This document shows positions 1 to 8,244 of a DNA stretch of 41,547 bases, piece after piece (positions within the stretch are counted from its first letter, which is position 1; each line of letters starts with the position of its first letter). Origin of the DNA: Alphaproteobacteria bacterium (lineage in GTDB: Bacteria; Pseudomonadota; Alphaproteobacteria; Acetobacterales; Acetobacteraceae); the NCBI GenBank assembly GCA_026400845.1, contig JAPLOH010000064.1:1-41547 (forward strand). The letters are read 5' to 3'. The translations under genes were made by a program, and so were the position numbers. The notes under the pieces are model-generated. The model was not told the DNA's origin and did not search any database. It saw only the letters and a program-made list of their open reading frames with translations.

Positions 1-1381
1 GTATGCCGGTATTTGCCGCCCCCGGAAAACCGCGGTTGAAGGGATGGCGGATCAGCACGACCCGCCGATTGCCGCGAAACCGCGCCAGAAGTGTCGCGAT
101 CGCGGGGTCCGGCGAGGCATCATCCACCACGAAGACTTTGGTCCGCTCGGGAACGGTCTCCAGAACCGAGGCGAGGCATTGCTCCACCAGGCCGGCATGA
201 CCGTAGACTGGCACCACGACGGCCACGTGGCGATCCGGCTGTGGTGGACAATGCATGCGAATTCCGCGCACGTCTGCCGGCACGCCGGCAATGCCGCCGG
301 TGACGGCCACCAGTGCCGTCGCTTCGCCGGACGGCTCGGCGGGAAAGCGCCGCGCGACCGCGCGCGCCACGGCCATCGCCGTCTGCCGCTCGCCGAAGGG
401 CGCCAGCGGGCTCCCAAGCAAATGCCGCCCGTCCTGCGACGTCACTGCGACCAGCCCGTCCTGCGCGACCAGCAGCGCCGATGCGATACGGAAACGTCGC
501 GGCCGCGACAAGGGCCTGCTGGCAACCATGTCCTGGTCATCGGCGACGAGTTCGCCAAGCACCGGACCGAGCCCGCCGTCTGGCCGGATCTTGCACACCA
601 TCAACCGCGGATCGACCTCGGGCGCGCCCGGGTGCCAGGCCCAACCCTCGATGCTGCCATCGGCGCCGGCGCGAACGACGCCCTCGACGCGGCGGATTTC
701 ATCAAACCGGATCGGGCTGCCCAGCAGATGCCGCCCCCCCAGAGTCACCTCAACCCGCCGGGCATCGGCGGGGACATTGCCCGTCCGCCGACGCGTCGCG
801 GTACCATCGATGCGAACCAAAGGCGGCCGCCCCAATACGGCGGACCGACCGACACGGCGCAGCAGCAGGGCGCCATCATGACGAATGGCGCACCACCCCG
901 GCCGCCCCGCGGCTTCGGCAATCGCGTCGGCGAGATCCGGAAGATGCCCGGCCGGCGGCAACGCATGCCCGCCAAAGGCCGCAGCGAGTGCTGTCGCCGC
1001 CGCCCCGGCCGCCCCGACGCGGTGGCGGATTGTTGCCAGTGACAGCCAGACTTCGCGCACATCCCCCTCGCGCGCGAGGGATTCGAGCAAGTCGATCGCC
1101 GGCCCCAACGTGCCGGCGTGCATCCGCGCCGAGGCGAGGGCAAGGCCGATCGACGCATCGCTCGGTGCGATGCGATGCGCCCGCTCAAGCCACGGGAGGG
1201 CATCGCCCGTGCTCCCCGCCGCCTGCCCCTTTCGCCACGCCGACACGGCAAGCGCCTGCAACCATTCGGCGCGCGTTTTTACCGGCCTGGCCACCGGACC
1301 ACCGGGGCCGAGGTCCGCAGCACCCTGCGGCTCGACCCGCGTCGGCTCCTCGGACGGCCCGTCGGGCCGGGCGTCGTTCAC
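1..1381 (-). CDS. Family 2 glycosyltransferase with long N-terminal extension (3' end beyond window)
   Basis: The frame is open from a GTG at 1381 to the window edge, so the C-terminus is missing. GTG overlaps the TGA of the upstream Sel1 gene (GTGA), indicating translational coupling as last visible gene of the secretion operon. The first ~150 residues look helical and TPR-like (WLQALAVSAWRKGQA, LPWLERAHRIAPSDASIG). A middle part carries the motif GSIEGWAWHPGAPEVDPRL, a pattern I associate with ornament domains of acetic-acid-bacterial glycosyltransferases. From about residue 385 comes a GT-A fold: HVAVVVPVYGHAGLVEQCL, then VFVVDDASPD (the nucleotide-sugar-binding aspartates) and NRGFPGAANTGI. 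The family transfers a sugar from a nucleotide donor; acceptor and sugar cannot be read. Placement beside an exporter suggests cell-surface or exported-polymer glycosylation, which is inference. Confidence 0.85.
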   Translation of the reverse strand, partial: MNDARPDGPSEEPTRVEPQGAADLGPGGPVARPVKTRAEWLQALAVSAWRKGQAAGSTGDALPWLERAHRIAPSDASIGLALASARMHAGTLGPAIDLLESLAREGDVREVWLSLATIRHRVGAAGAAATALAAAFGGHALPPAGHLPDLADAIAEAAGRPGWCAIRHDGALLLRRVGRSAVLGRPPLVRIDGTATRRRTGNVPADARRVEVTLGGRHLLGSPIRFDEIRRVEGVVRAGADGSIEGWAWHPGAPEVDPRLMVCKIRPDGGLGPVLGELVADDQDMVASRPLSRPRRFRIASALLVAQDGLVAVTSQDGRHLLGSPLAPFGERQTAMAVARAVARRFPAEPSGEATALVAVTGGIAGVPADVRGIRMHCPPQPDRHVAVVVPVYGHAGLVEQCLASVLETVPERTKVFVVDDASPDPAIATLLARFRGNRRVVLIRHPFNRGFPGAANTGI

Positions 1382-3183
1382 GCGGCCGGCTGGCCCGCGG
1401 CGACCGGTTCGGCCGGCGCTGCCAGGGCCGCAAGATCCCCTTGTGCTTCGGCGAGGCCGAGTTGCACCGCCTGGGTGAACCAGAACCGCGCCTCGTCGAG
1501 ATTGGTATCGCCGGCCAGGCCGCGGGCGAGATAGCGGCCGAGCATCGTCATTGCATAGGCGTGGCCCCGTTCGGCCGCCATGCGGAACCAACCCTGCGCC
1601 GCAACACGGTCCCACGGTACGTCATGACCGCCGCCGAGCATCGCGCCCATGGCAAACATCGCACCGACATGGCCGCCTTTGGCCGCACGCTCGAAATAGG
1701 TCAGCGCCTTGGGGTGGTCCTTGTCACCGCCGCTGCCGTTGACGAGCAACTCGGCAAAAGCCACCAACGCATCCAGCATACCCGCCTCGGCGGCCTTGCC
1801 GATCCAGATGCGCCCCTCGACCGGGTCCGCCGCCGCGCCGCGGCCCTCGACGAGCATGCGTCCGTACCAATACTGCGCATTGACCACCGAGGCAGCCGCG
1901 CGGCGCAGCCAGATCAACGCTTGCGCGTCATCGCGGGCGACGCCGACGCCCTCGGCGAGGCAGATGCCGTAATTATACGCGCCAACGAGATCGCCGCCAT
2001 TGGCCTCCTTCTCGAACCATTCGCGGGTTCGCTGCGCCTCCTCCGGCGCCGCTTCGCGTTGCAGCGCCAGGGCGGCGAGATCGTAGCGCGACGTGGTATC
2101 GCCGCCTTCCGCCGAGATGCGAAACCAGCGCGCGGCCTCTTCATGGTCCTTCGGTATGCCATTGCCATTGAGGTTCATCAGCCCAAGCGCGCGGGCCGCG
2201 GCACGATGTCCGCCCTCCGCGGCGCGGCGGTACCACATGCCCGCCTCGGCGAAATTCGGCGGCAGGTCGCCACCACGGGAATAGAGGTCGCCGACAAGTG
2301 CGGCGGCATCGATATCACCCTGCAGAGCCGCGCGGCGCAGCCAGGATTCGCCCTCCTGCGGGTCCTTCTTGGTCCCGCCGCGGCCATCGAGCAGGAACAA
2401 GCCGTATCGCGCCTGCGCGGCCCGCAATCCGCGCATTGCCGCCTCGCGGTAGAGTTCCCCCGCCGCAGCCAGGTCAGCCGGTGTGCCTTGGCCCTGCTCG
2501 GTCATCGCGCCGAGGAGGTAGAAACCGGTCGCGAGTCCGGTCGCCGCGGCCAGCCGCATCCACTTGATCGCCTCGTCATGCAGCGACGGATCATCCTTGC
2601 GCAACAAAGCAAGCCCGTAGCCGAGATAGCCCTGCGGGCATTCGGCCTCGGCGGACAACTTGTAGAGACGGTCGGCCTCATCGAGATCGCGCAGGGCCTC
2701 CGGCCCCGCCGTCAGGATATAGCCGAGCAATGCCTGGCCATCCGGCGCACCGGTTGCAGCCGCCTTGCGGGCCCATATCACGGCGTTCTCGAAATCCGGC
2801 TTGCCCGGCTCCTGGGCACTGAACAGCGCTGCGGCCGGACGGCGGCTGGCGATGTCACCGGCATCGGCGGTGCGGCTCGCGGTCGGCCCGATCACTCCTT
2901 GGAGGTAGAGCGCCGCAATTAGCGCCGGGGCCTCCTTGTTGCCATGCTCGGCAGAACGTTCGAGCCAGTATGCCCCTTCACGCGCGCTCTTTGGCACGCC
3001 GCCGCCTTCGAGGTAGGCGCGGCCGACCAGAAATTCGGCCCGCTCATTGCCCGCCTGCGCCAGTGGCGTAAGCAGCGGGAACGCAGCGTCCCGGTCGGCA
3101 GCCGCAATCATGGCCTCGGCCCGCTTCAGCCGCGCGGCTGGAGAAGCGAGGGCATTGCCGACCTTGCGAAGTAGTCCGCTCAT
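1378..3183 (-). CDS. Sel1-repeat (TPR-like) protein
   Basis: This 601-residue protein is built almost entirely of ~36-residue Sel1-like repeats, visible as recurring A..G...A...LG..Y..G.GV..D...A..W...AA..G motifs (for example GVARDDAQALIWLRRAA and GIPKDHEEAARWFRISAEG). Sel1 repeats form alpha-alpha solenoids used as protein-interaction scaffolds. No signal peptide or membrane segment is apparent, so a cytoplasmic location is likely. It lies 30 bases downstream of the HlyD-type adaptor gene and its stop overlaps the start of the glycosyltransferase, so it sits inside a secretion operon. A role in presenting substrate or partner proteins to the exporter or glycosyltransferase is plausible but not shown. 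The final ~15 residues are Ala/Pro-rich. Confidence 0.85.
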   Translation of the reverse strand: MSGLLRKVGNALASPAARLKRAEAMIAAADRDAAFPLLTPLAQAGNERAEFLVGRAYLEGGGVPKSAREGAYWLERSAEHGNKEAPALIAALYLQGVIGPTASRTADAGDIASRRPAAALFSAQEPGKPDFENAVIWARKAAATGAPDGQALLGYILTAGPEALRDLDEADRLYKLSAEAECPQGYLGYGLALLRKDDPSLHDEAIKWMRLAAATGLATGFYLLGAMTEQGQGTPADLAAAGELYREAAMRGLRAAQARYGLFLLDGRGGTKKDPQEGESWLRRAALQGDIDAAALVGDLYSRGGDLPPNFAEAGMWYRRAAEGGHRAAARALGLMNLNGNGIPKDHEEAARWFRISAEGGDTTSRYDLAALALQREAAPEEAQRTREWFEKEANGGDLVGAYNYGICLAEGVGVARDDAQALIWLRRAAASVVNAQYWYGRMLVEGRGAAADPVEGRIWIGKAAEAGMLDALVAFAELLVNGSGGDKDHPKALTYFERAAKGGHVGAMFAMGAMLGGGHDVPWDRVAAQGWFRMAAERGHAYAMTMLGRYLARGLAGDTNLDEARFWFTQAVQLGLAEAQGDLAALAAPAEPVAAGQPAA

Positions 3184-3213
3184 GGCAGTTCCATTGACGT
3201 TGCCGTCGAGGTT

Positions 3214-4674
3214 TTATGGTTCACGGAAAGCTTCCGTCACGGCTGGCACAATGCGCGTGAACATGTATTCGAGGAAGGTACGGTAGCCGATGATGATGTC
3301 CACCGAGCCGGACATGCCGGGCACGATCTGGAAATAGGTCGGTAAGTGGTGCAGCTCGTTTTTCTCCATGCGGACACGCACTTTGTAATAGAGGGTTCCG
3401 AACGCCATCTGCGAATTGGAGATACCAACGGGCTGTGTGAGTGGGTTGTAGGGAGTGCGGCTCGCGTCCGGCTGGATGGAGATCACCTTGCCGACCATCG
3501 TTCCATGCGTGGAATACGGGAATGCGTCGAACTTAATCACGGCACGCTGACCAATGGCAACGAAGCCGGCATCCATCGAGTCGATTACCGTTTCGGCGAC
3601 ATATTCCGTCGCTTTCGGTGTCAGCGAAACCACCTGGGAACCCGGCTGAATGACGGAGCCGACGTTTGCAACGGCAACATCCAGCACTGTCGCATCGAAC
3701 GGCGCGCGCATCTCGATCAATTCCAGCGAATGCAATGCGCGGGTGAGCGAATCCTGCAGGGCCGTGAGCTTGTCCGTCTGGTCCTTGAGGGCCTGCGAGG
3801 TCTGCGCCTGCCAGGTTTGCGCCGCCGCATCGCGATCGGCGATTTTGGCCGCCAGTGTGCCGCGAATCTGGTCCACCTGCGCCTTCGAGGCGTCCCGCAA
3901 ACGGAGCAGCTCGGCACGTGCATCGGCGGCACTGATGGTGTTGAGCTGGCTGCCTACGCCGAGCCGCTCAAGGTCTCGGCGCTTCTCCTCGGTCTTCGCG
4001 GCGAAGGCCAGCCGTTCATTATATTGCCGAAGATCTGCCTCGGTCTGCACCACCTGCGCCCGCAGTGCCGATATCTGCTGGCCATAGCTTTCCATTTGAA
4101 AGGCCTGTTCGGCGTGCCGCTGGGTGAACAGTTGCGACTGGACCTCACCGTGCTTGGTGCCGTCGGAGAGATACATCCGACCGTCGAATTCAGCACGCAG
4201 ACGGATCGTCTCCTGCGTGAGCGAGGCGACCTGATCCTGATAGGACACCACGTCTGCCGTCGAGTTGGTCGGGTCGAAGGTCACCAGCACGTCACCCTTG
4301 TGGACACTTTGTCCGGGTCGAACGAATACCTTCCGGACGATCCCTATCTCGGTGGTCGACAATCCGGTTGCCGGCTCAAGAGCAATGATGCCCATCGCTC
4401 CACTCGACACGCGGTCGATCGGAAAGAATGTCACGATCAGCATCAACACCATGAACATCGAGAAGATGATGTAGGTTGTATAGCGCGAGCGCATCGGCAC
4501 CGGCATCGCGAGCTGTGCCAGGGCCGGCGACTCGTATTCGAGGACAACCTGAGCGGTGCGCTCGTCCGCCGGAAGATTGCCGGTGTCATCCTTGCCGCGG
4601 CGCAGGGTGAGGCCGCGGGAAGCGCGTGGCGTCTGCGGCGCGGTGGCAACATCGCTTTTGATGGGTTCGGCCAT
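3214..4674 (-). CDS. HlyD-family type I secretion periplasmic adaptor
   Basis: At 486 residues this has the architecture of the membrane fusion proteins that bridge a type I ABC exporter to an outer-membrane TolC-like channel. A cytoplasmic N-terminal tail of ~65 residues is followed by one membrane segment (TYIIFSMFMVLMLIVTFFPI). A lipoyl half-motif (VFVRPGQSVHKGDVLVTFDP), a long helical coiled-coil hairpin (~residues 130-300, rich in Q, A, E and R), the second lipoyl half (MRAPFDATVLDVAV) and a C-terminal beta domain (IVPGMSGSVDIIIGYRTFLEY) come next. The last is the typical HlyD C-terminus. It lies 15 bases downstream of the ABC exporter. No outer-membrane channel gene is present in the window. 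Confidence 0.93.
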   Translation of the reverse strand: MAEPIKSDVATAPQTPRASRGLTLRRGKDDTGNLPADERTAQVVLEYESPALAQLAMPVPMRSRYTTYIIFSMFMVLMLIVTFFPIDRVSSGAMGIIALEPATGLSTTEIGIVRKVFVRPGQSVHKGDVLVTFDPTNSTADVVSYQDQVASLTQETIRLRAEFDGRMYLSDGTKHGEVQSQLFTQRHAEQAFQMESYGQQISALRAQVVQTEADLRQYNERLAFAAKTEEKRRDLERLGVGSQLNTISAADARAELLRLRDASKAQVDQIRGTLAAKIADRDAAAQTWQAQTSQALKDQTDKLTALQDSLTRALHSLELIEMRAPFDATVLDVAVANVGSVIQPGSQVVSLTPKATEYVAETVIDSMDAGFVAIGQRAVIKFDAFPYSTHGTMVGKVISIQPDASRTPYNPLTQPVGISNSQMAFGTLYYKVRVRMEKNELHHLPTYFQIVPGMSGSVDIIIGYRTFLEYMFTRIVPAVTEAFREP

Positions 4675-4689
4675 GATACTGGACCTTTC

Positions 4690-6990
4690 TCAGGAGCCGA
4701 CGCTTGTCGCCAGGGCGGCACGTGCACCCGAGCGGAAGCTTTCCATATGGCGGTTCTGTTGCTGCCAGAGCTGGCGATAGATGGTGCATGTTTCGAGCAG
4801 CTGAGTATGCGGCCCGATATCGACCATCTTGCCGCGATCGAGCACCATGATCATGTTGCTGTCCACCAGCGAGGATAGGCGATGGGATACGATCACCATC
4901 GTGCGATTGGCCGCGATGCGTGAAATATTGGCGTTCACCAGCGCCTCGCTCTCCGGGTCGAGCGCGCTGGTCGCCTCGTCGAGGATCAGGATGCGCGGGT
5001 CATGGATCAGCGCGCGGGCGATGGCGAGGCGCTGCCTCTGGCCGCCGGAGAGGTTGGGTGAGCCTTCTTCGACCATCGTCTCGTAGCCGAACTGCATACG
5101 CTCGATGAACTCCTCGGCGCCGGCAAGACGCGCGGCGCGGACAGCATCGGTGAGCGTGAGGCCGGTACGGCCGGCCAACAGGTTGTCGCGCACCGTGCCG
5201 CGGAACAGGAAATTCTCCTGCAGCACCACGCCGAAGCTGCGCCGGAGATGGGCGAGGTTGATTTCGCGCAGATCGACGCCGTCGATTTTGATCTGACCCT
5301 CGTATTCCCGGTTGATGCCCTGGAGCAGCCGCGTGATGGTCGATTTTCCCGAGCCGCTGCGCCCGACGAGGCCGAGCACGGTGCCGGGCGGCACCTCGAA
5401 CGAGATATCGTCGAGCGCCCGTGATTTGGTGCCGGGGTAGGTGAATTTGACGCCACGAAAAATGATCCCGCCCTCGAATCGTGGTCGCAGCCCGCTGCCG
5501 GGGGTGGTCGTCTCGGGCCGGTTGTTGAGCACCAGGCCCACCATCATCACCGAGGCGCGTAGCTCCTCGATGTCCTGCAGCAGCTTGGACAAGGAGACCA
5601 GCGGTGTCGAGACTCGGTTGGCGATCATCATGAACGCCACGACGCTGCCGGAGGTCACCTCCGCACCGCTGATTGAAAGATAGGCGCCGACCAGCAGGAC
5701 ACCGCGGGTCATCAGCGTGTCGAACGGCGATACCAGCGTCTCCGGCCAGTTCGAGATGTCGTCCAGCCGCCGCTTCCAGTAAGCGGCATCGGCCGCCCGC
5801 CGGTCCCACATATCGCGCTGCGCCGGCTCCAGGGCCAGTGACTTGATGGTGCGGATGCCGTGCAGGGTTTCCACCAGCACGATGTTCTTCTGCACCTCGA
5901 ATTCGAGCCATCGGTGGTAGATGCGCCGGACCGGTTTGATGAAGGAGCTGATGATCATCGCCATGATGCCGCCGAGGCCGACCACCATCCAGGCCATCGG
6001 CACACTCATCCAGAAGAGGACTGGAAGCACGATGACAAGATTCAGCAAGTCCAGTATGGCGTTCATCAATTTACCCGTGACGAAGCCGCGGACTTTTACG
6101 GTCTGACCAATCAGATAGCTGATCCGTCCGGTGGGTGTCCGCTCAAAATAGTCGATCGGCAGGCCCAACAGCCGTTTGAACACGAACAGGTTCATTTTCA
6201 GGTCGAGCCGCAACGCCATGATGTTCGACAACTGCCGCCGCACATACCCGAGCAACGCCTCGAAGAGCAGCACCACGAGGACCAGCACGATCGACATCCA
6301 TAATGTCGCCAGTACCTTGTAGCTCATCACCTTGTCGATGACGATCATGACGATCATCGCCGGGACCATGGATACGAACGACAGCACGACGGCGCCGAGC
6401 AACACGTCGCCAATGATGGCGCCCTCGGCCATTGCCACGCGGGCTATCCACATCATGTCCCAGGGTTCGTTGTCCGCACGCGCCTGGCGATCCGGCCGGA
6501 TCAGCAACACCTCGCCCGACCACAATTGTGACAGGCGCAACTCGTCGACCGCGACACCGTCCTGCTCGGTCTCGACCTCGGGGTCCTTCAGCCAGACGAC
6601 GTTGCGCACCGGATCAGGGCGGATCATCGCGGCCGCGGTGCCGTCCTTCATCAGCAGGATGACCGCGCCGGCGGCCGTCATCTTGAGCAACTGCCGCCAA
6701 GTCAACTGCGCAGCTTTGCACCATAGCCCGCTCTGCGTCACCCAATCGGCAAGGGCCGCCGGAGACGGTGCCTCACCCTGGATCACCCGCAGATCTTCGC
6801 GCGACAAATCCGCACCCTGCTCGCGCGCGCCGGTCGTGATGGTGCGCAGGCGCAGATCGAGGGGAGTCAGAAACACCTCGGGTTCCGGTTCGTAATCCGG
6901 ACCACGAGGATCAGAGTCGGGCGAGTTCAGGGTAGGGGCGTCCAAAATACTAACCTCATCTTGCTTGCCGCGGCTGCGGTCCGTCGGCAC
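4690..6990 (-). CDS. Type I secretion ABC transporter (degenerate C39 peptidase domain, TMD, NBD)
   Basis: This 766-residue fused exporter starts with an acidic leader, then a C39-like domain (~residues 55-165, LADWVTQSGLWCKAAQLTW) that does not show the catalytic cysteine motif of bacteriocin peptidases, so it resembles the CLD of HlyB-type RTX exporters. A six-helix ABC domain follows (~190-490). The nucleotide-binding domain has Walker A GRSGSGKST (~residue 541), signature LSGGQRQRLAIARAL (~645), Walker B RILILDEATSALD and H-loop VSHRLSSL. It is the first gene of the operon with HlyD, Sel1 and glycosyltransferase genes. The start is uncertain: GTG at 6990 lacks a good ribosome site, whereas an in-frame TTG at 6945 has GAGG nine bases upstream. 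No RTX substrate gene is visible. Confidence 0.92.
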   Translation of the reverse strand: MPTDRSRGKQDEVSILDAPTLNSPDSDPRGPDYEPEPEVFLTPLDLRLRTITTGAREQGADLSREDLRVIQGEAPSPAALADWVTQSGLWCKAAQLTWRQLLKMTAAGAVILLMKDGTAAAMIRPDPVRNVVWLKDPEVETEQDGVAVDELRLSQLWSGEVLLIRPDRQARADNEPWDMMWIARVAMAEGAIIGDVLLGAVVLSFVSMVPAMIVMIVIDKVMSYKVLATLWMSIVLVLVVLLFEALLGYVRRQLSNIMALRLDLKMNLFVFKRLLGLPIDYFERTPTGRISYLIGQTVKVRGFVTGKLMNAILDLLNLVIVLPVLFWMSVPMAWMVVGLGGIMAMIISSFIKPVRRIYHRWLEFEVQKNIVLVETLHGIRTIKSLALEPAQRDMWDRRAADAAYWKRRLDDISNWPETLVSPFDTLMTRGVLLVGAYLSISGAEVTSGSVVAFMMIANRVSTPLVSLSKLLQDIEELRASVMMVGLVLNNRPETTTPGSGLRPRFEGGIIFRGVKFTYPGTKSRALDDISFEVPPGTVLGLVGRSGSGKSTITRLLQGINREYEGQIKIDGVDLREINLAHLRRSFGVVLQENFLFRGTVRDNLLAGRTGLTLTDAVRAARLAGAEEFIERMQFGYETMVEEGSPNLSGGQRQRLAIARALIHDPRILILDEATSALDPESEALVNANISRIAANRTMVIVSHRLSSLVDSNMIMVLDRGKMVDIGPHTQLLETCTIYRQLWQQQNRHMESFRSGARAALATSVGS

Positions 6991-7416
6991 CGGACCCGAC
7001 GGGCGTCTCCTAAATTCATCGGGCGTCCCGCAACCGTGAGCGACGTCTCGCGCGTTGCAAGTGCCATCTACGCATCGGGCACGCGACGGGTATCCGCACG
7101 ACCGGTAGCGGATCCGGCATCAATGCGCGCTTATACTGCGATCAGACACTGCGCCCAAGCAGGACTGATGATTCCTGATATCACATATCCATGAACCAAA
7201 AATTACGTAGCCTTCACCAATCCTTTGGTCAGCAGCGCGTACAGACGCTGCCAACTTCAGCTTGTCGGTTTCCGACCACTGCGCCATGATTGCAACCCCC
7301 ATATCGGCATGGCATGCAGCGTGCGCAAGGTTGGCCTTCGACCACTGCGCGGGCATGATGCCCCGCGGGAGACCATATGAACCAGCGGCCACAGGTCCTG
7401 AAAGGGCGACATCGCG
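6991..7416. other. Intergenic region between divergent genes
   Basis: This 426-base gap lies between the secretion operon (reading left) and the peptidoglycan-binding-like gene (reading right), so it should hold both promoters. I found no convincing sigma-70 box pair. The minus strand carries an open frame of ~80 codons near 7120-7350 (it includes AQWSKANLAHAACHADMG) that I could not match to a family or to a ribosome site. G+C is lower than in the flanking operons. No tRNA or hairpin repeat was seen. Confidence 0.4.
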
Positions 7417-7845
7417 ATGCAGCAGTTGGAGTTGGGGGATACCGGTCGTGATGTCGTGGTCTGGCAACGCTTTCTCGCGTCCATCTGGATAGCCGCACCC
7501 GAGGAAATGATGCACGGCGTGTTCGATGAGGCGACGGACGTTGCAACCCGTGAATTCCAGTTGGCGAATGGCCTCTACGACACCGGAATCGTCGATCGAT
7601 TGACGTGCGAGGCGGCGGAAGCCCGTGGCTTGGCGACTGTCGACACCGCCGTGAGTTGGCAGCCCTCGCGCGGCACGGTGGTCTGGTTCGCACTCCTCTT
7701 TTGCCTGACAAGCTGGACAATAGTGTCGCTTCTTCAAGCCCAGCCCTTCATACTTGCCTCCGGCGGCAAGGTCGCGCTCCCCATGTCGCCGATGTGGTTT
7801 CCGAACGCACCGCCCATCAAGCGGTGCCCGGACCTCTTCTGTTGA
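7417..7845 (+). CDS. Small peptidoglycan-binding-like membrane protein
   Basis: The N-terminal ~75 of 142 residues fit the PG_binding_1 pattern: LELGDTGRDVVVWQRFL, then GVFDEATDVATREFQLANGL and DTGIVDRLTCEAAEARG. These repeat the family's G..V..LQ...G.FD..T..AV..FQ...GL..TG.VD..T scheme. A single hydrophobic segment follows (VWFALLFCLTSWTIVSLL, ~residues 88-105), then a short tail. Such domains bind cell-wall peptidoglycan; here the domain precedes the membrane helix and no enzymatic domain is attached. ATG at 7417 has AAAGGG ten bases upstream. The C-terminal ~35 residues look unusual, so truncation of a longer gene is possible. It is convergent with the next gene, 16 bases away. Confidence 0.6.
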   Translation: MQQLELGDTGRDVVVWQRFLASIWIAAPEEMMHGVFDEATDVATREFQLANGLYDTGIVDRLTCEAAEARGLATVDTAVSWQPSRGTVVWFALLFCLTSWTIVSLLQAQPFILASGGKVALPMSPMWFPNAPPIKRCPDLFC

Positions 7846-7861
7846 TGCGCCCGCTCCCGGT

Positions 7862-8206
7862 TCATCCTGCGACGTAGCGGCCGGCGACGAACGCATCCAG
7901 CGAGATCGCGGTGCGCACGGCTTCCCACTCATCTGTCGCCATATCGACAACCACGCGCTTGAAGTGCGGCCGCCCGGACCGCGCCCGCGCGACGTAGGCG
8001 GCCGTCAAAACGCGCGCGATGTCCGGCCGGACACAGCAGGCGCAGGCCGCGGCATGGCCGACAAACCGCGCCGACTTCGCGATTGCAACTACGATAACCC
8101 CGGGTGGTGGCACAATATCGTGATCGGTAAGGATCGCGTCACCGGCCCGTGCGACGGACGCCGACGCGAACACCATTGGCACACGCGAATCGTTTGATTG
8201 GATCAT
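7862..8206 (-). CDS. Short CobW/COG0523-like protein lacking the GTPase P-loop
   Basis: This 114-residue protein contains HAAACACCVRPDIARVL followed by HFKRVVVDMATDEWEAV and SLDAFVAGRYVAG. The layout parallels the central part of COG0523/CobW metal chaperones: the CxCC metal motif, a helix, the strand rVviE.tg.adp, then the l..d..l...y segment. The N-terminal nucleotide-binding P-loop and C-terminal CobW domain are absent. It may be a stand-alone metal-binding relative or a remnant. The gene diverges from the ArsR-methyltransferase gene across 38 bases that contain the operator-like palindrome, so shared regulation is possible. Start ATG 8206 was chosen as the longest; an internal Met at residue 11 is an alternative. 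Function is inferred only. Confidence 0.55.
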   Translation of the reverse strand: MIQSNDSRVPMVFASASVARAGDAILTDHDIVPPPGVIVVAIAKSARFVGHAAACACCVRPDIARVLTAAYVARARSGRPHFKRVVVDMATDEWEAVRTAISLDAFVAGRYVAG

Positions 8207-8215
8207 ATGCTAGAC

Positions 8216-8231
8216 ATAAGGATATCTTTAT
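8216..8231. promoter_or_regulatory. Operator-like near-palindrome before arsR-methyltransferase/metH
   Basis: The sequence ATAAGGATATCTTTAT is a 16-base inverted repeat centred on GATATC with one mismatched pair, in an A/T-rich patch of an otherwise G+C-rich region. It lies 13 bases upstream of the ArsR-family gene start and 9 bases upstream of the divergent CobW-like gene. ArsR/SmtB proteins bind this kind of A/T-rich dyad, so autoregulation of the ArsR-metH operon is the simplest reading. Confidence 0.6.
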
Positions 8232-8244
8232 ACGATAACAAGTC

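Noticed and set aside
313-2922. Long open frame on the plus strand opposite the glycosyltransferase and Sel1 genes
   Set aside because: It is antisense to clearly conserved genes, has Arg/Pro/Ala-rich low-complexity translation and no domain; high G+C makes such mirror frames common. The same applies to long plus-strand frames opposite 3346-4878, 16389-19687, 20969-22993, 27603-29198, 32454-34253, 36965-38701 and 39106-41448, and the minus-strand frame opposite metH.
7120-7950. Minus-strand open frame of ~276 codons
   Set aside because: It overlaps the peptidoglycan-binding-like gene, whose plus-strand reading has a recognisable domain and ribosome site. Only its last ~80 codons lie in free sequence and match nothing I know.
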